A stretch of 64,000 nt of DNA. Source: Mucor racemosus (taxonomy: Eukaryota > Mucoromycota > Mucoromycetes > Mucorales > Mucoraceae). Position 1 is the first letter of the stretch. Every line of letters starts with the position of its first letter. The stretch is from the NCBI GenBank assembly GCA_027405735.1, contig JAPEHQ010000003.1, forward strand, positions 558,001-622,000, given 5' to 3'. The notes beneath the pieces were generated by a model. It was not told the DNA's origin and searched no databases. It worked only from the letters and a program-made list of their open reading frames with translations. Both the position numbers and the translations under genes were made by a program. Below are positions 22,090 to 32,349 of the stretch, in pieces.

Positions 22090-24356
22090 CAATCCTACGA
22101 TTTCACCATGGGCATAAATTGGTTTGTACATGAGTATCGTGCCGTTCTCATAATTTAATTGCATTTTTTTTACTGGAATGAGGTTTTAAATTACATTTGC
22201 TTTTATTAATATATGTAGATTATTATAGACAATACAATTCAATACGCTGTTGATGTAGAGCAATACGTACAATAGCCAATATATTTACGATTATCATCAT
22301 TTGTAAATATGTTTGTAGCTACTGTATAATGTTTACAGCAACAATAGTTTTTGCTCGAGAATAAACTTAAATATATAATACTTACTGCTTAAATTTATAC
22401 CGCAAAGCAAATTTAAGATTATAAATGTTATTTTATTACTCATACAATTTAAACAAATTAACCTTATTTTAAACTTACTATTTGAGTTTACGATTGTTAA
22501 CTGTAAATAGATTGGTTTTCAAGTATAGCTACGATCATAACTATGGTGGTTATTCGACAAGACATTAGATTATTCTTTTTTTTTTTTTTTTTTTTGTTTC
22601 TATATCATTTGAAATTTGATCACCTTTCTGGAACATTTTGTGAGTTTGTAGTTAGCTTTAGCTTTTGATTGTGTAGATATAAATATCATTATTGCCTTCG
22701 ATTTGATCTGATCATCAAGAAATACATCTAACAATACAGTAACAAATAGTGATATTTGATCTTGGAATGCGGTTAAATGAAAATATCAGTCCTTTATGTT
22801 AGCATGCGTGTTCAGATAAAAGAAAAGAATATCAGCTTGATAGTTTGATATGCCTGTTTCAAACGGTGAAGAATATGTCATCCTTGGAATATAAAAACAA
22901 AAAGAGGGAAACAACACACGTAGAAAAGGATTTTCAAGGCTTTAAATTATTTAGCGCAATTAAACCTTGCTAAATTGCGCATTATCATAGAAACATACAC
23001 TTTTCTAACAGAAAAACAGTTTGTCATATCATAATACATTCATTAAAAATTGCAAAATCGATCCCGTAGAGCAACGCCGTAATTGAGCATAACAAGATCG
23101 AACGGATAAGTCTATTATATTATGGTATATATCAACATTTTAAATAAAAATGCGTTTTTTTCTTAATTTTTCTTATATTTAACCATGTGCGGTCTGAAAA
23201 TTCAGACTTTGTAGCGGACATTTTTGGTGACTCAATTTATCCTTACCAACACTCATGATTTTGATCAAAAAACAGAAAAATTAAATTTTGATATCAAAAT
23301 CAACGTCTAAATATACTACAATGAGAGAGAAAATTGTAGCCATAGCTAATACACATCTTATAAAAGCTTAATATTAAATGCTAAGTAATAAAATTTTGTA
23401 TTTTTGGCCCAAAAACGGTTTTTTGATTAAAGGATTTTCATGTAATATTTTGCAATAAAAATGTTTGTTGTTTTTTATTGAGCAAATAAAGCGCTAAATT
23501 TTTTATGTGTGTATATTTTTTGTTTTTATAATTGGTAGTATAATTAACTCTAGATTTGCAAAATCAGAAAAAAAAAATTAAAAAATGTCAAAATTGATGA
23601 TCTGGACAAAAATAATTTTTTAAATTAATATTCCGTTTATAAGCCTTGTAAGTCTTAAAATAAGAAATTTTATAATACTTGAGGACTTTTTCAAGAATTT
23701 ACAATGCTGTACCCATTTGATTCAAGCTTATTACTGTAAATCTTTATACATGTTAATATTGCGTGGTAGGTGGTAGTTTATTTGATGATAATATACTCTT
23801 ACTTTATAATTATTATGTTAGAGGTGATTTACATTGAGTTTTAGTTTTACCTCTCCAATATCATAAACATAAACGTGGCCATCACTGGAACCTATTATTG
23901 CCGCCTTTTATACTCTCTTTGTCCCAAGCCAGTTTATTCAATGCCTTACCAGAACCAACTTATTAAGTACTTACAAATGATTCCTCGGTATTTGCATTCA
24001 AATTCCATAAATTAAACTGATAGGTTTCATTTACTATAGTATCAAACATATCATCAGCCCGCCTTATGATACAGTATATGTCAACCTGAAATCAGAAATA
24101 TCCCATTGTCGTTGTTATAAGCTATGAAAAGCTTGATTTTTAATAATACAGCAATTAAATAAAAAACAAGACGATATTAATAGCATATGGTGAGTATTTA
24201 ACATCTAAGTCAGTTTGATAAAGTATGCTTTTAAACCATTTTAAAAACCCTGATGAGGCAAATATAACATCTTGGTCCTGTAATTTCTATCCATCAAAAT
24301 GTTGCGATTTCCACTACACAATGAATGCATCTTTTTTATCAATCTTGACCTCAACA
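22090..24356 (-). repeat. Dispersed repeat, copy A (reverse orientation)
   Basis: Reverse complement of this stretch aligns with 56,790-59,010 plus 61,556-61,650 (copy B) and with 62,062-63,930 (copy C). Shared landmarks include the block around AATTAATATTCCG, the ACAATTTTCTC block near 23,330, and a dynein intermediate chain-like coding remnant. Copy A has an unoccupied TTAA at 22,206-22,209 exactly where copy B holds the piggyBac element. The right edge meets a truncated LTR at 24,357. The nature of the repeat is unknown; terminal features were not recognised. Confidence 0.8.
23832..24060 (-). pseudogene. Dynein intermediate chain-like WD40 fragment (copy A)
   Basis: On the minus strand, two blocks read FNLWNLNANTEE and, after a GTAAGT intron-like gap, GSGKALNKLAWDKE, then after a frameshift AIIGSSDGHVYVYDIGE. 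This order and wording match the last WD40 repeats of cytoplasmic dynein intermediate chains (LWNLN..., ALN+L.W..., SDG.+.+YD+GE). The frame is broken and only the C-terminal part is present, so it is a captured or retained gene fragment carried by the repeat. The match is from memory of the family and not from a search. Confidence 0.55.
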
Positions 24357-24729
24357 TTTGGACCTCAATTATGACACCATATTATTTTATCCCAGCGACT
24401 GTAATCAATCAAGTAGCTATTGAGTCAACATCCAAGCACATTTAACGCAGCATTGAAACAAGACAACTCAAAAGCTCTGCAAGAACGGTTAAATTATGAT
24501 TCATCCATTTCAATCCATGGATTATTATCAAACAGCTGTAATAGTTTAATAGTTCCTTAAATTACATCTCAGGATCTTAATGTTAAATCAATATAAAAAT
24601 TCATACTTTTACATCGAAACAAACGATATCTTGTTTTTATTATACAGCTCAAGAGCTGATTCATTCCTCATTCTCTTTTAATTACATTCTTTTTTACGTA
24701 TTATTTATCAAACCTGAAAATATACGACA
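24357..24729 (+). repeat. 5'-truncated, diverged LTR
   Basis: From TTGGACCTCAATTATGACACC to the terminal CCTGAAAATATACGACA this stretch follows the LTR of the 1764-8815 element, starting about 155 bases into it. It carries substitutions and small indels, so it is older than the intact copy. No internal retrotransposon sequence adjoins it. Confidence 0.9.
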
Positions 24730-26129
24730 AAATTCAAATGTTTCGTCCACAGGTCTGCGTACATTTCTTGTTTATTAAGATTATGACACAGTTTGATATA
24801 ATAAGTTCTATACTGCTGTGTATTATGTTATTAAATCTCATTTTATACTGTACGTATTGAGAAATGTGGAATTAGTGTGTGTCACCTAGACTTGATTGGA
24901 TATATATATATATATAAAAAGACTCAATTTAATATATTAGTCATATAATTAGAGAATGTGAATATGAAGATGTTTCAACCTTATACTGTAATAAAGTTCT
25001 TTAGTTTTAGTGTGCTCTTTCATTTTATCACAGTTTTCCTTTATTTTCATTAAATTATTTAGTACATATTTTAGCTTTGGGGTTGATATAATTTCCTGGC
25101 GTAACGTCAAAGCGCTCACGGATATATATGTATATACTGTATATGTATACTGTTTGTAAATAATTTTCTTGTATAAATAACAACCAAGCAAATTTACGTA
25201 ATTTTGCTTTTGTTAAAACTTAGTGGATTCACAGAAATACATCAATTTATTTATATTTTATGCATCAGACGCTTTTTTAATACTGTCAATGGTTTCACAA
25301 GTGTTTATTTGTATTATGCAATACTTTGTATCAGAACAGGAAATAGAAAATAATAAATAAGATTGATAAAACAATTGATTTCAGCCTTGTAATTTTTATT
25401 ACGCAATATAAAGAATCAAAGAAAAAACAAATTAGGTAAAAAATTATGGGTTGAGATTATAAACGATGAAATGCTCTGAGATGAAGGAAAAGTAAATTGA
25501 AATATAATTGGTTTAATGGAATAGATAGTTAGCCGTTAAAAATAACGTTTCCGGCAACACCACGAGTAGGTCTATCCACATGTTGCTATTTGACTTTATA
25601 GCTTGTTTACCACCATACTATAAAGTGATACTGAAATCAAGCAGATGTTATGAAAACAATACGACTCCGATTGCCAGAAAGGGCTATAGTTTCCAGACGA
25701 TTGCTGTGAAAGAAGACTACAAGACCATAAAAGGGAGAGAGGTCGCAAGTCCACGAATGGAGAGAAACCAGATTAAATTGACTCAGGATTACCGATTGTA
25801 TAAAGACAAACAACTGAGTATAGTAACCGAATTTACCGGGAAAGCATAAAAAAAAATACCATTCCAAAAAGGTGGTAAAAGTTATCGCTTTTTTTGATCA
25901 AATCATTTTGATTCTTAAACCCGCATAGGGTGTATCAAAAATCAGATAGCAAAAAAAAATGCTTTAACTTCTATATGAGATATAGTAACTAAGATAAAAT
26001 CAAAGAAACAAAACCACGGAGACAAGACCAGATATACCAAATTGAGTTAAAAAAAATAAATAAAGCAGCATATGAGAAACCATATATTCCAAATTAAAAT
26101 CAGATGTTGATAGTACTTTTTGAACTTTC
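24730..26129. other. AT-rich region with one possible terminal exon
   Basis: Mostly AT-rich and without a recognisable gene. On the minus strand near 25,542-25,585 an acceptor-like AAATAG is followed by an open segment ending VAGNVIFNG and a stop, which looks like a last exon, but I could not find the exons that would precede it. A (TA)n run lies at 24,900-24,916. Confidence 0.3.
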
Positions 26130-27180
26130 AGTAATGCAATTTCTTCATAAATTGGAACCCGAGAAGTATAAATTATAACCAAATGAGGATGAATTGAGAC
26201 AAAACAAGAATGGCTTGAGTTCAGATACGTAGGAATTGACACCAGAAGGGCACGAATTCGAATTCGATGAACATAAATTTGGACCAGATGAGCATGAATT
26301 AGAATCAAATAAGCATGAATTAGAATCAAATAAGCATAAATTAGAATCAAATAAACATGAATACAAACCCGAATTTGGAGCACAAGAATACGTTGTTAGA
26401 CCAGAATAGCAATTGATTAAGACCAAAAGAGCACGGATTAAAACTACTGTAGATTAGCGTGATTGTAGATTGTAGACCATATGAGCATAAATTTAGACCA
26501 AAAGTGCATGAACTTAGTAGACTAGAAAAACACAGTGTTAGACCAGAAAAGCGTAAATGGAGACCAGCTTAGTAAAAATAAAGACCAGACTAGTAGCATG
26601 ATTTGAGATTTGGAGTGTATAAATTTAAACCAGATATAAAGGAACTGACATCAGTTGAGCATGGCTTGGGGTCATATAAGTAGAAATTTATACCAGACGA
26701 ACGTAAATTTAGACTAATTAAAAATAAATTAAGATTAGAGAAGCATACGAATCGATGGTAGTTTAAAATAATGTAAAAACAAATTACCATAAATTAAGAA
26801 GACCAGATGTAAAGGAATTAAGATCAGATAAACATAATTTGAGACCCGAGGAGGATGAACTTTGACCAAATACCTAAGAACGAGGAGACCAGATGAGCAT
26901 TATTTGAGACCATTCAAGTAAAAATCTATACCAGAACTATATCAATTTAAACCAGATGAGCGGCGTAAAGCGAAACCAGAAGTGCATCTTTCAGACCACA
27001 TGAAGACAAGTTAAAACCAGACGAGCATAAATTGAGATCAGATAAGTAAGAGTTTATACCTGAAGAACATAAATTTATACTACTTGAAAATAAATTAATT
27101 AGACCAGATAAGTACAAATTGAGATCAGAGAACCATATATTTATACCTGAAAAGCATGAATCGAGACCAGATATCGTAAA
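26130..27180 (+). pseudogene. Decayed gene made of seven-residue repeats (PDEHKLR type)
   Basis: The + strand holds a degenerate 21-base tandem array. In reading-frame pieces separated by stops and shifts it spells a heptad of the form R/G-P-D-E-H-K/E-L, for example FGPDEHELESNKHELESNK near 26,270-26,330, PYEHKFRP near 26,480, and KPDEHKLRSDK near 27,015. Three nearly exact 21-base units sit at 26,289-26,352. Stops and frameshifts are frequent, so the gene is dead, but the amino-acid level pattern is better kept than the DNA, which suggests it once coded for a repetitive protein. No family recognised. Confidence 0.5.
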
Positions 27181-27660
27181 AAAAATACCAAATGGGGCAG
27201 GAAGCGACCAAATATAAAGAAAATAAGACTACATGTTGCAGAAACCAGAATGTATTTTTCAAAAAGACGCCAAATAAGACCGGAAGAGATCATATTTGTT
27301 AAGAGAAATATGGCTACATGCGCAAAATAGAGGCCAGACCTTGTAGAAAAGAACCCAGCCTTGCAGAAAAGAATTGAAACTTTGTAGAAGAGACAGAAAA
27401 GATTTCACATACGAGACACCCAATTTTGTGCATAAGAAACCCAATGCTATAGAAAAAGACCAAATGTTTTACGAAAGATACGATATTGTGCTGAAAACGA
27501 CCTAATGCTGTAAAGATACCAGCTATTGTTGAAAAAGAACCGCTTTCGCAGAGAAGACACCACATGTTGTAGAGAAAATCCCAATAGTACATAATACATA
27601 TTGTGGACAGATACCAGATATTGCATAGATACTTCATAGCTACCAACTGTTGGTTCAAAT
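27181..27660. repeat. Second degenerate 21-base tandem array
   Basis: About 15 units resembling ACCAAATGTTGTAGAAAAG follow the first array, each near 21 bases, with many changes. In parts of the + strand they read as a second heptad pattern (RPDLVEK, NPALQKR, PNAIEKD, TPHVVEK). It may be another domain of the same dead gene or a separate satellite-like array. Confidence 0.5.
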
Positions 27661-28879
27661 TATTTTAACTCACCGTGACCAGGGGTGCATCAAAAATCAG
27701 ATATCAATAGCTGATAACCGCTAGGTAAATAATCAAAAGAACCAAACGCAGATAGGATAAACCCCGTTTCAGGATGAGCTAAAAAAAAGTTAAGCAAATA
27801 GCGCAACTTGTTTTTCTTTTACTCAAACATGTATACTAGGAAAGTTTATGATAAAAGCTTCGTTAAAATTTCACGCACCAGGCGTTACTTTAACGTCGAA
27901 ACTCCCACCTAACCTTCAGCAACCACGTATGGAACTTTATCTTGCAAAGTGCTATAGTAAATCTTAGCCAACAACGGATAAGGAACATACATACAAGATA
28001 GACTCCTGATTCAACCAAACCATATGGTTTTGCTTCATCAAATTTATCTAGTCGTTAAAAAAAAAAAGGAAAAAACCCTAAAATTTGAATTCCATTGATG
28101 TCGTCTTCAAAATGTTGCGTAATTTGATTGAAATGCTGTTTATAAACTTGAAACACATTGTAAATACAATCATATGTGTTACAGAAACTATTGTTTTAGA
28201 GAGAGGTATATATTAACAATTTTATTTCCGGAGAATTGAATGGCCTATAGAGACAAGGTACATCTATCTTGAGAATTTAACTGAATTTGACTCAATATTG
28301 GGTGAAATTTTTTGAAAATCATCGCTGAAGTGCACTGATAGTTTTCTGCACACTTTTATTGACAACAATTTAAATACGGCATTTATGAATACTGATCCAA
28401 GTAAGCTGCGGCTCTACATGGGCATAGATATTAATATGCATTAAAAATATTATAGATATAGTATCAGCTTCCATGGGTCATCATTCATTTGATAGTCATC
28501 ATGCATTTGATAGGTTTGAACAACAAGTTGATTATCTTTTATTTATGCCTACTAAGAAGAAGGCAGTAAGTTCACCAGTTTTCGACGGATATGGATCCAA
28601 ATAACCTCGCGTTGTAATATCAGATACTTTTAATGTTGACCAACAAAATTGCAAAAGATTTAGCCCCCCTGGGGTGCTGTGAAAATGGAGATATAAAAAT
28701 TCGTATGTGTTCAAACCATTTTGTATCAATTGTTTCAGATATTCCATGAAATTTTTTATATAATCAAATAATAGTTCAAATTAAATTTTGAAGTTGAATT
28801 TACTGCACAACAGTAAGCCTACGAATAACATATAATCGTGATCTCATTGGCTGAAAAGTATTTTTGACTGATTAAGGCA
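27661..28879. other. Region with eroded coding remnants, minus strand
   Basis: No intact gene. The minus strand shows short protein-like pieces without a consistent exon structure: one around 27,950-28,000 (YVPYPLLAKIYYSTLQDK) and one at 28,532-28,747 (GYLDPYPSKTGELTAFF). They may be remains of a transposon protein. Bases around 28,210-28,330 resemble 54,330-54,400 and the reverse complement of 10,030-10,130, so inverted-repeat family DNA begins here. Confidence 0.35.
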
Positions 28880-29248
28880 CGATTTTCGAAAAGAAACCTA
28901 TTTTCCTTTGCTTAAAATTTTTTAGAGTTTTGAGGCTTCATATCTCTGCAAAAAGTTAAGCTATAATAACACTTTCTAATAATGGTAAAACTTGTTTTGA
29001 AACACTCTATAACACATATGATAGTATTATTCTTTGAGCACTTTTATTTTTCTGACAGTTTTTTGGCTTTTTTTTTTACATTCATATCATCCATCTCGTT
29101 AAGCTCTCTCAGACCCAATTTATGTATTTTTCAAAATATATTTATTTTTCGTGGAGATATCTTTCTCAAAAATGTGTACAAAAACATACCTTTGTTTCTA
29201 GCTGCAGCTTTCCCCTTCTATACCATCATATTTGACATCTTAGATTGA
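28880..29248 (+). repeat. Fragment of an inverted-repeat family arm
   Basis: Resembles 53,340-53,700 in the same orientation and 10,720-11,080 in reverse: the ATATCTCTGCAAAAAG block, the CTCTATAACA block, and the CTCTCAGACCCAATTT and TGTGTACAAA blocks appear in the same order. On the minus strand it keeps the pieces LYTFLRKISPRK and GLRELNEMDDMNVKK, interrupted by stops. It ends abruptly near 29,230. Confidence 0.75.
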
Positions 29249-29349
29249 TTTCATAAGTGGAGGAAAAGCAAGTGTTTCACTTTTGAATCCCTTATATTTG
29301 CTGAAAAATGAAGATGAATAGGAAAAACTTTTTTTCCAATATTTTGTAG

Positions 29350-31993
29350 CATCTCAAGTATAGCCTTACATTTTTCATTTCCTGATTATCTATTGAAATG
29401 GGGGCACCCTCCGATTTTGAATATTACCATATAAAATTGTATAATCAGATATGCATATGTAACTGAGCTTGAATTCAAAAAGTGTTCAAATGGAAAAAAA
29501 TCCAAAAAAACCCAAAAAAAAACCTTGTATGTTTAATTGCTCACAAAAATGCATAGTAAGTTGAACTAGCGTGTTAAATATCTTGGGTTTAGTTTTTAAT
29601 TCTTAATCGATCTGTGTAAGTTTTGAAAATGTTTTTTTTATAAAATCTCTAATAAATTTAATGTCAAATTTTAACGGTTTTTGATCAAAAAGTACCCTTA
29701 ATTCAAATGCAACCCTAAAATATTTTGTCTACATTATGCGCAACAAAATTATCTACAAAATGAGTATTTATACGTAGCTGTGGTACTATTTTTCGTGAGG
29801 GTATTAATTTTTTTGATCATTTTTTTTTGGTCGGCGAAAATTTATCCTTGTATATCCTCGTCTAAAATGGATTCTTTTTTGTATCACCAAAAATCAATCA
29901 TTTAATCTCAATTTTCTCGACGAAAAATCAATATTTTTTGACGAGGTAAAATTCGTTAAATAGATGCTAATGAGTACTATCCCATGGTTCTAGCTTTGCA
30001 TACCTGTCATCCCTTCATGGATCTCTATCATAGAAAAAGAGCTCTCACAAAATTTATGAAAAAATAAAAAGTCTTCACAGCGATCTAAAACCTAAATATC
30101 CTGGTAGAGAATGAAAAATAAAGTAGACTTTACTTAATCAGCATCATTACAATACCTTAGTATTTTCTTGACTTATTTTCATTTCAAATGCCCTTTCTCA
30201 ATTTTAAGCTGGCCATTTCTGCATCATTCAAATTTATGAAAAATCACTATAGTAACCATTATTGCTTTATTTAATAAAATCCGTAGCCAGAACAATGTTG
30301 AATGGATAGGTACTGTTTTTCAGAAAAAGTTTCTGTTAAAATTGATCATCAGTACAAATATTCTCGTTTTTTGACGTATTTTGCCCTGTAAGGTTATGGA
30401 AACAAGCCTTCAAATTTAGAATTATATATCAAAATGTATGTAATAAATTGTTCAATAAATTTTATTATGTGTTCAAGTAAGACTTTATAATGAAATTTAA
30501 GAGTTGCCATAGGCGTATATACTAAACTCCAGCAAAATTTATACCACAAAAATATTGGCGAAATTTATAGATACAGTAAAATAAATTACAGATTCATTTT
30601 CAGCAGCCAATTTCACCCCAGAAAAGTTGGTTGCCTGATTTCTATCGATACTTTTGTAAAAAAATGTGAAAACCTCCAAATTGTTAAAACTACAAAAAAG
30701 AAAAACAAAAAAAAAAAGGATTTACAATCATGAGGTTTAGGGATCCAAATTTTTTCGAAAAAAACCACCCCTGAAACTTTAATATATAATAGAACATTGA
30801 AAAACAAGAAGATTTAGCTTAAAAACCTTTAAGTGCAAGCTTATCAAAATCTTGAGATATTTGACATTTTAGGTTGTGTTTTTAAGCTGGGGAAAAGCAA
30901 GTGTTTCACTTTTGAAGTGTTGCATCCACCGGTTAATCGTAAGATAATGAACCTTTTGATTTGTAATCCTTAGTTTCAAGAAGTCAGCTAACTGATCTAT
31001 GATAACATTCTCGATTGCTCTTATTTTCTAAAGCAAGATCCGGGAAGCTGGATATGTGAGACATATTCACTTGTTGGATTTAGTTATATAAAATAAGCTG
31101 AACTTAAATGTTCTGTGTTACTAGTGTACATAAAATGACCTGACAATGGAATGTCAGAAAGATATAATCGATCCAAAGCTGATCTTACAGATAATTGTAA
31201 TATAGAATTTGTATATAAATAGGACAAATTATTGATATTAAATAAAGATTCTCTTCAGTTTTTGTGTGTGATTTAATTTAACAAGTTCCTTTATTAAATT
31301 ATAAATTTTTTCTTGCCATAATATTTATTCTAAATCTTTGGCATTTCATGAAGCCTTTATACTTGCTGAGAAATCAACATGAATAGAAATTAACTCTTTT
31401 GGCAATATTCTGTAGCACCTCAAGTATAGCCCTAGAGAAAATTGAAATTGGATGATTGTTGAGTGATTTGATAGGAAATTTGCTAAACTTTTTCCATATG
31501 AATATGCATCTAAAAATCGGCCGCTGAAAAAAAATAAAAAAACATGAACAACTCGATGAGTAGTAGAACTACCAATGCAAATAAATACTCAATTGGTAGA
31601 TAATTTTGCTGCGCATCATGTAAAAATAAAATATTTGAGAAATAGATTTCAAGGATATATAGTTTTTGACCAAAACCCGCTAAAAATTGATATTAGATTT
31701 ACTAGGAATTTTGTGAGAAAAACATTTTTAAAAATTATATGGATCGATTCAAAATCAAAAACCGAACCTAAAACATTTAGCACGTAAAGGCAACTTGCTA
31801 TGCATTTTTGTGAGTTATTAAGCATTTCAATGTTTTTTTTGGATATTTTAATCATTTGAACCCCTTTCTAAATTTAAGCTCAGTGAAGTGCGCATATCTG
31901 CTTATGTAATTTTACATAATGATATTCGAAGTCGGAGCGTGCCCCCAGTTCAATAGATAATTGGGAAATACAAAATGCAAGGCTATACTTGAG
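29350..31993. mobile_element. Old foldback-like element with arms of about 430 bases
   Basis: Bases 29,350-29,785 resemble the reverse complement of 31,563-31,993: both outer ends carry CTCAAGTATAGCC, followed by a shared GGGGGCA-containing block, a TGCATA-rich block, an ATCGAT block and a GCGCA.CAAAATTATCTAC block. The arms are clearly diverged, so the element is old. The 1.8 kb between them shows no recognised gene. The outer 29,262-29,380 sequence occurs again directly at 31,350-31,440. Arm wording is related to the family at 1-609. Confidence 0.7.
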
Positions 31994-32265
31994 ATTAGTG
32001 ATCGCAATCAAGCAGTGCGAGCATAAGCAAGCAAGCGAGCCCTATGCTTGGGCTCGCTTGCATTGCGCTTTTTTTCAGGTTATTACTTGCTTTGGCTTGC
32101 TTGATTAATTTTTTTTTAGCAATTTCCTGCTTGGCACTCGATTAAAATATTGAAAGCATGCTTGTATGGTTGCTTGAAATGCTTCAAATTGGAATAGGCT
32201 TGCTTGCATGTAGACCTGCTTGCGCTCGCTTGGGCTCGGTCATTTTGCGAGCGCTAGTTTTGGTA
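31985..32265. repeat. GCTTG/CAAGC-rich cluster with small palindromes
   Basis: About 20 copies of GCTTG or its complement occur in under 300 bases, including the inverted pair GCAAGCGAGCCC / GGGCTCGCTTGC at 32,030-32,062. Composition is clearly richer in GC than the flanks. Function unknown. Confidence 0.8.
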
Positions 32266-32349
32266 AAACAGTGATGTGCGTTGATAGTATTAGAAAGTGA
32301 TAATTATAGAAGGAATGCTATCCCAGATTAGTTAGCCCATTTTTATAAT

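Noticed and set aside
25580..25849. 89-codon frame in the AT-rich region
   Set aside because: No recognisable domain; the opposite strand has an equally long frame, and neither joins to the possible last exon at 25,542-25,585.
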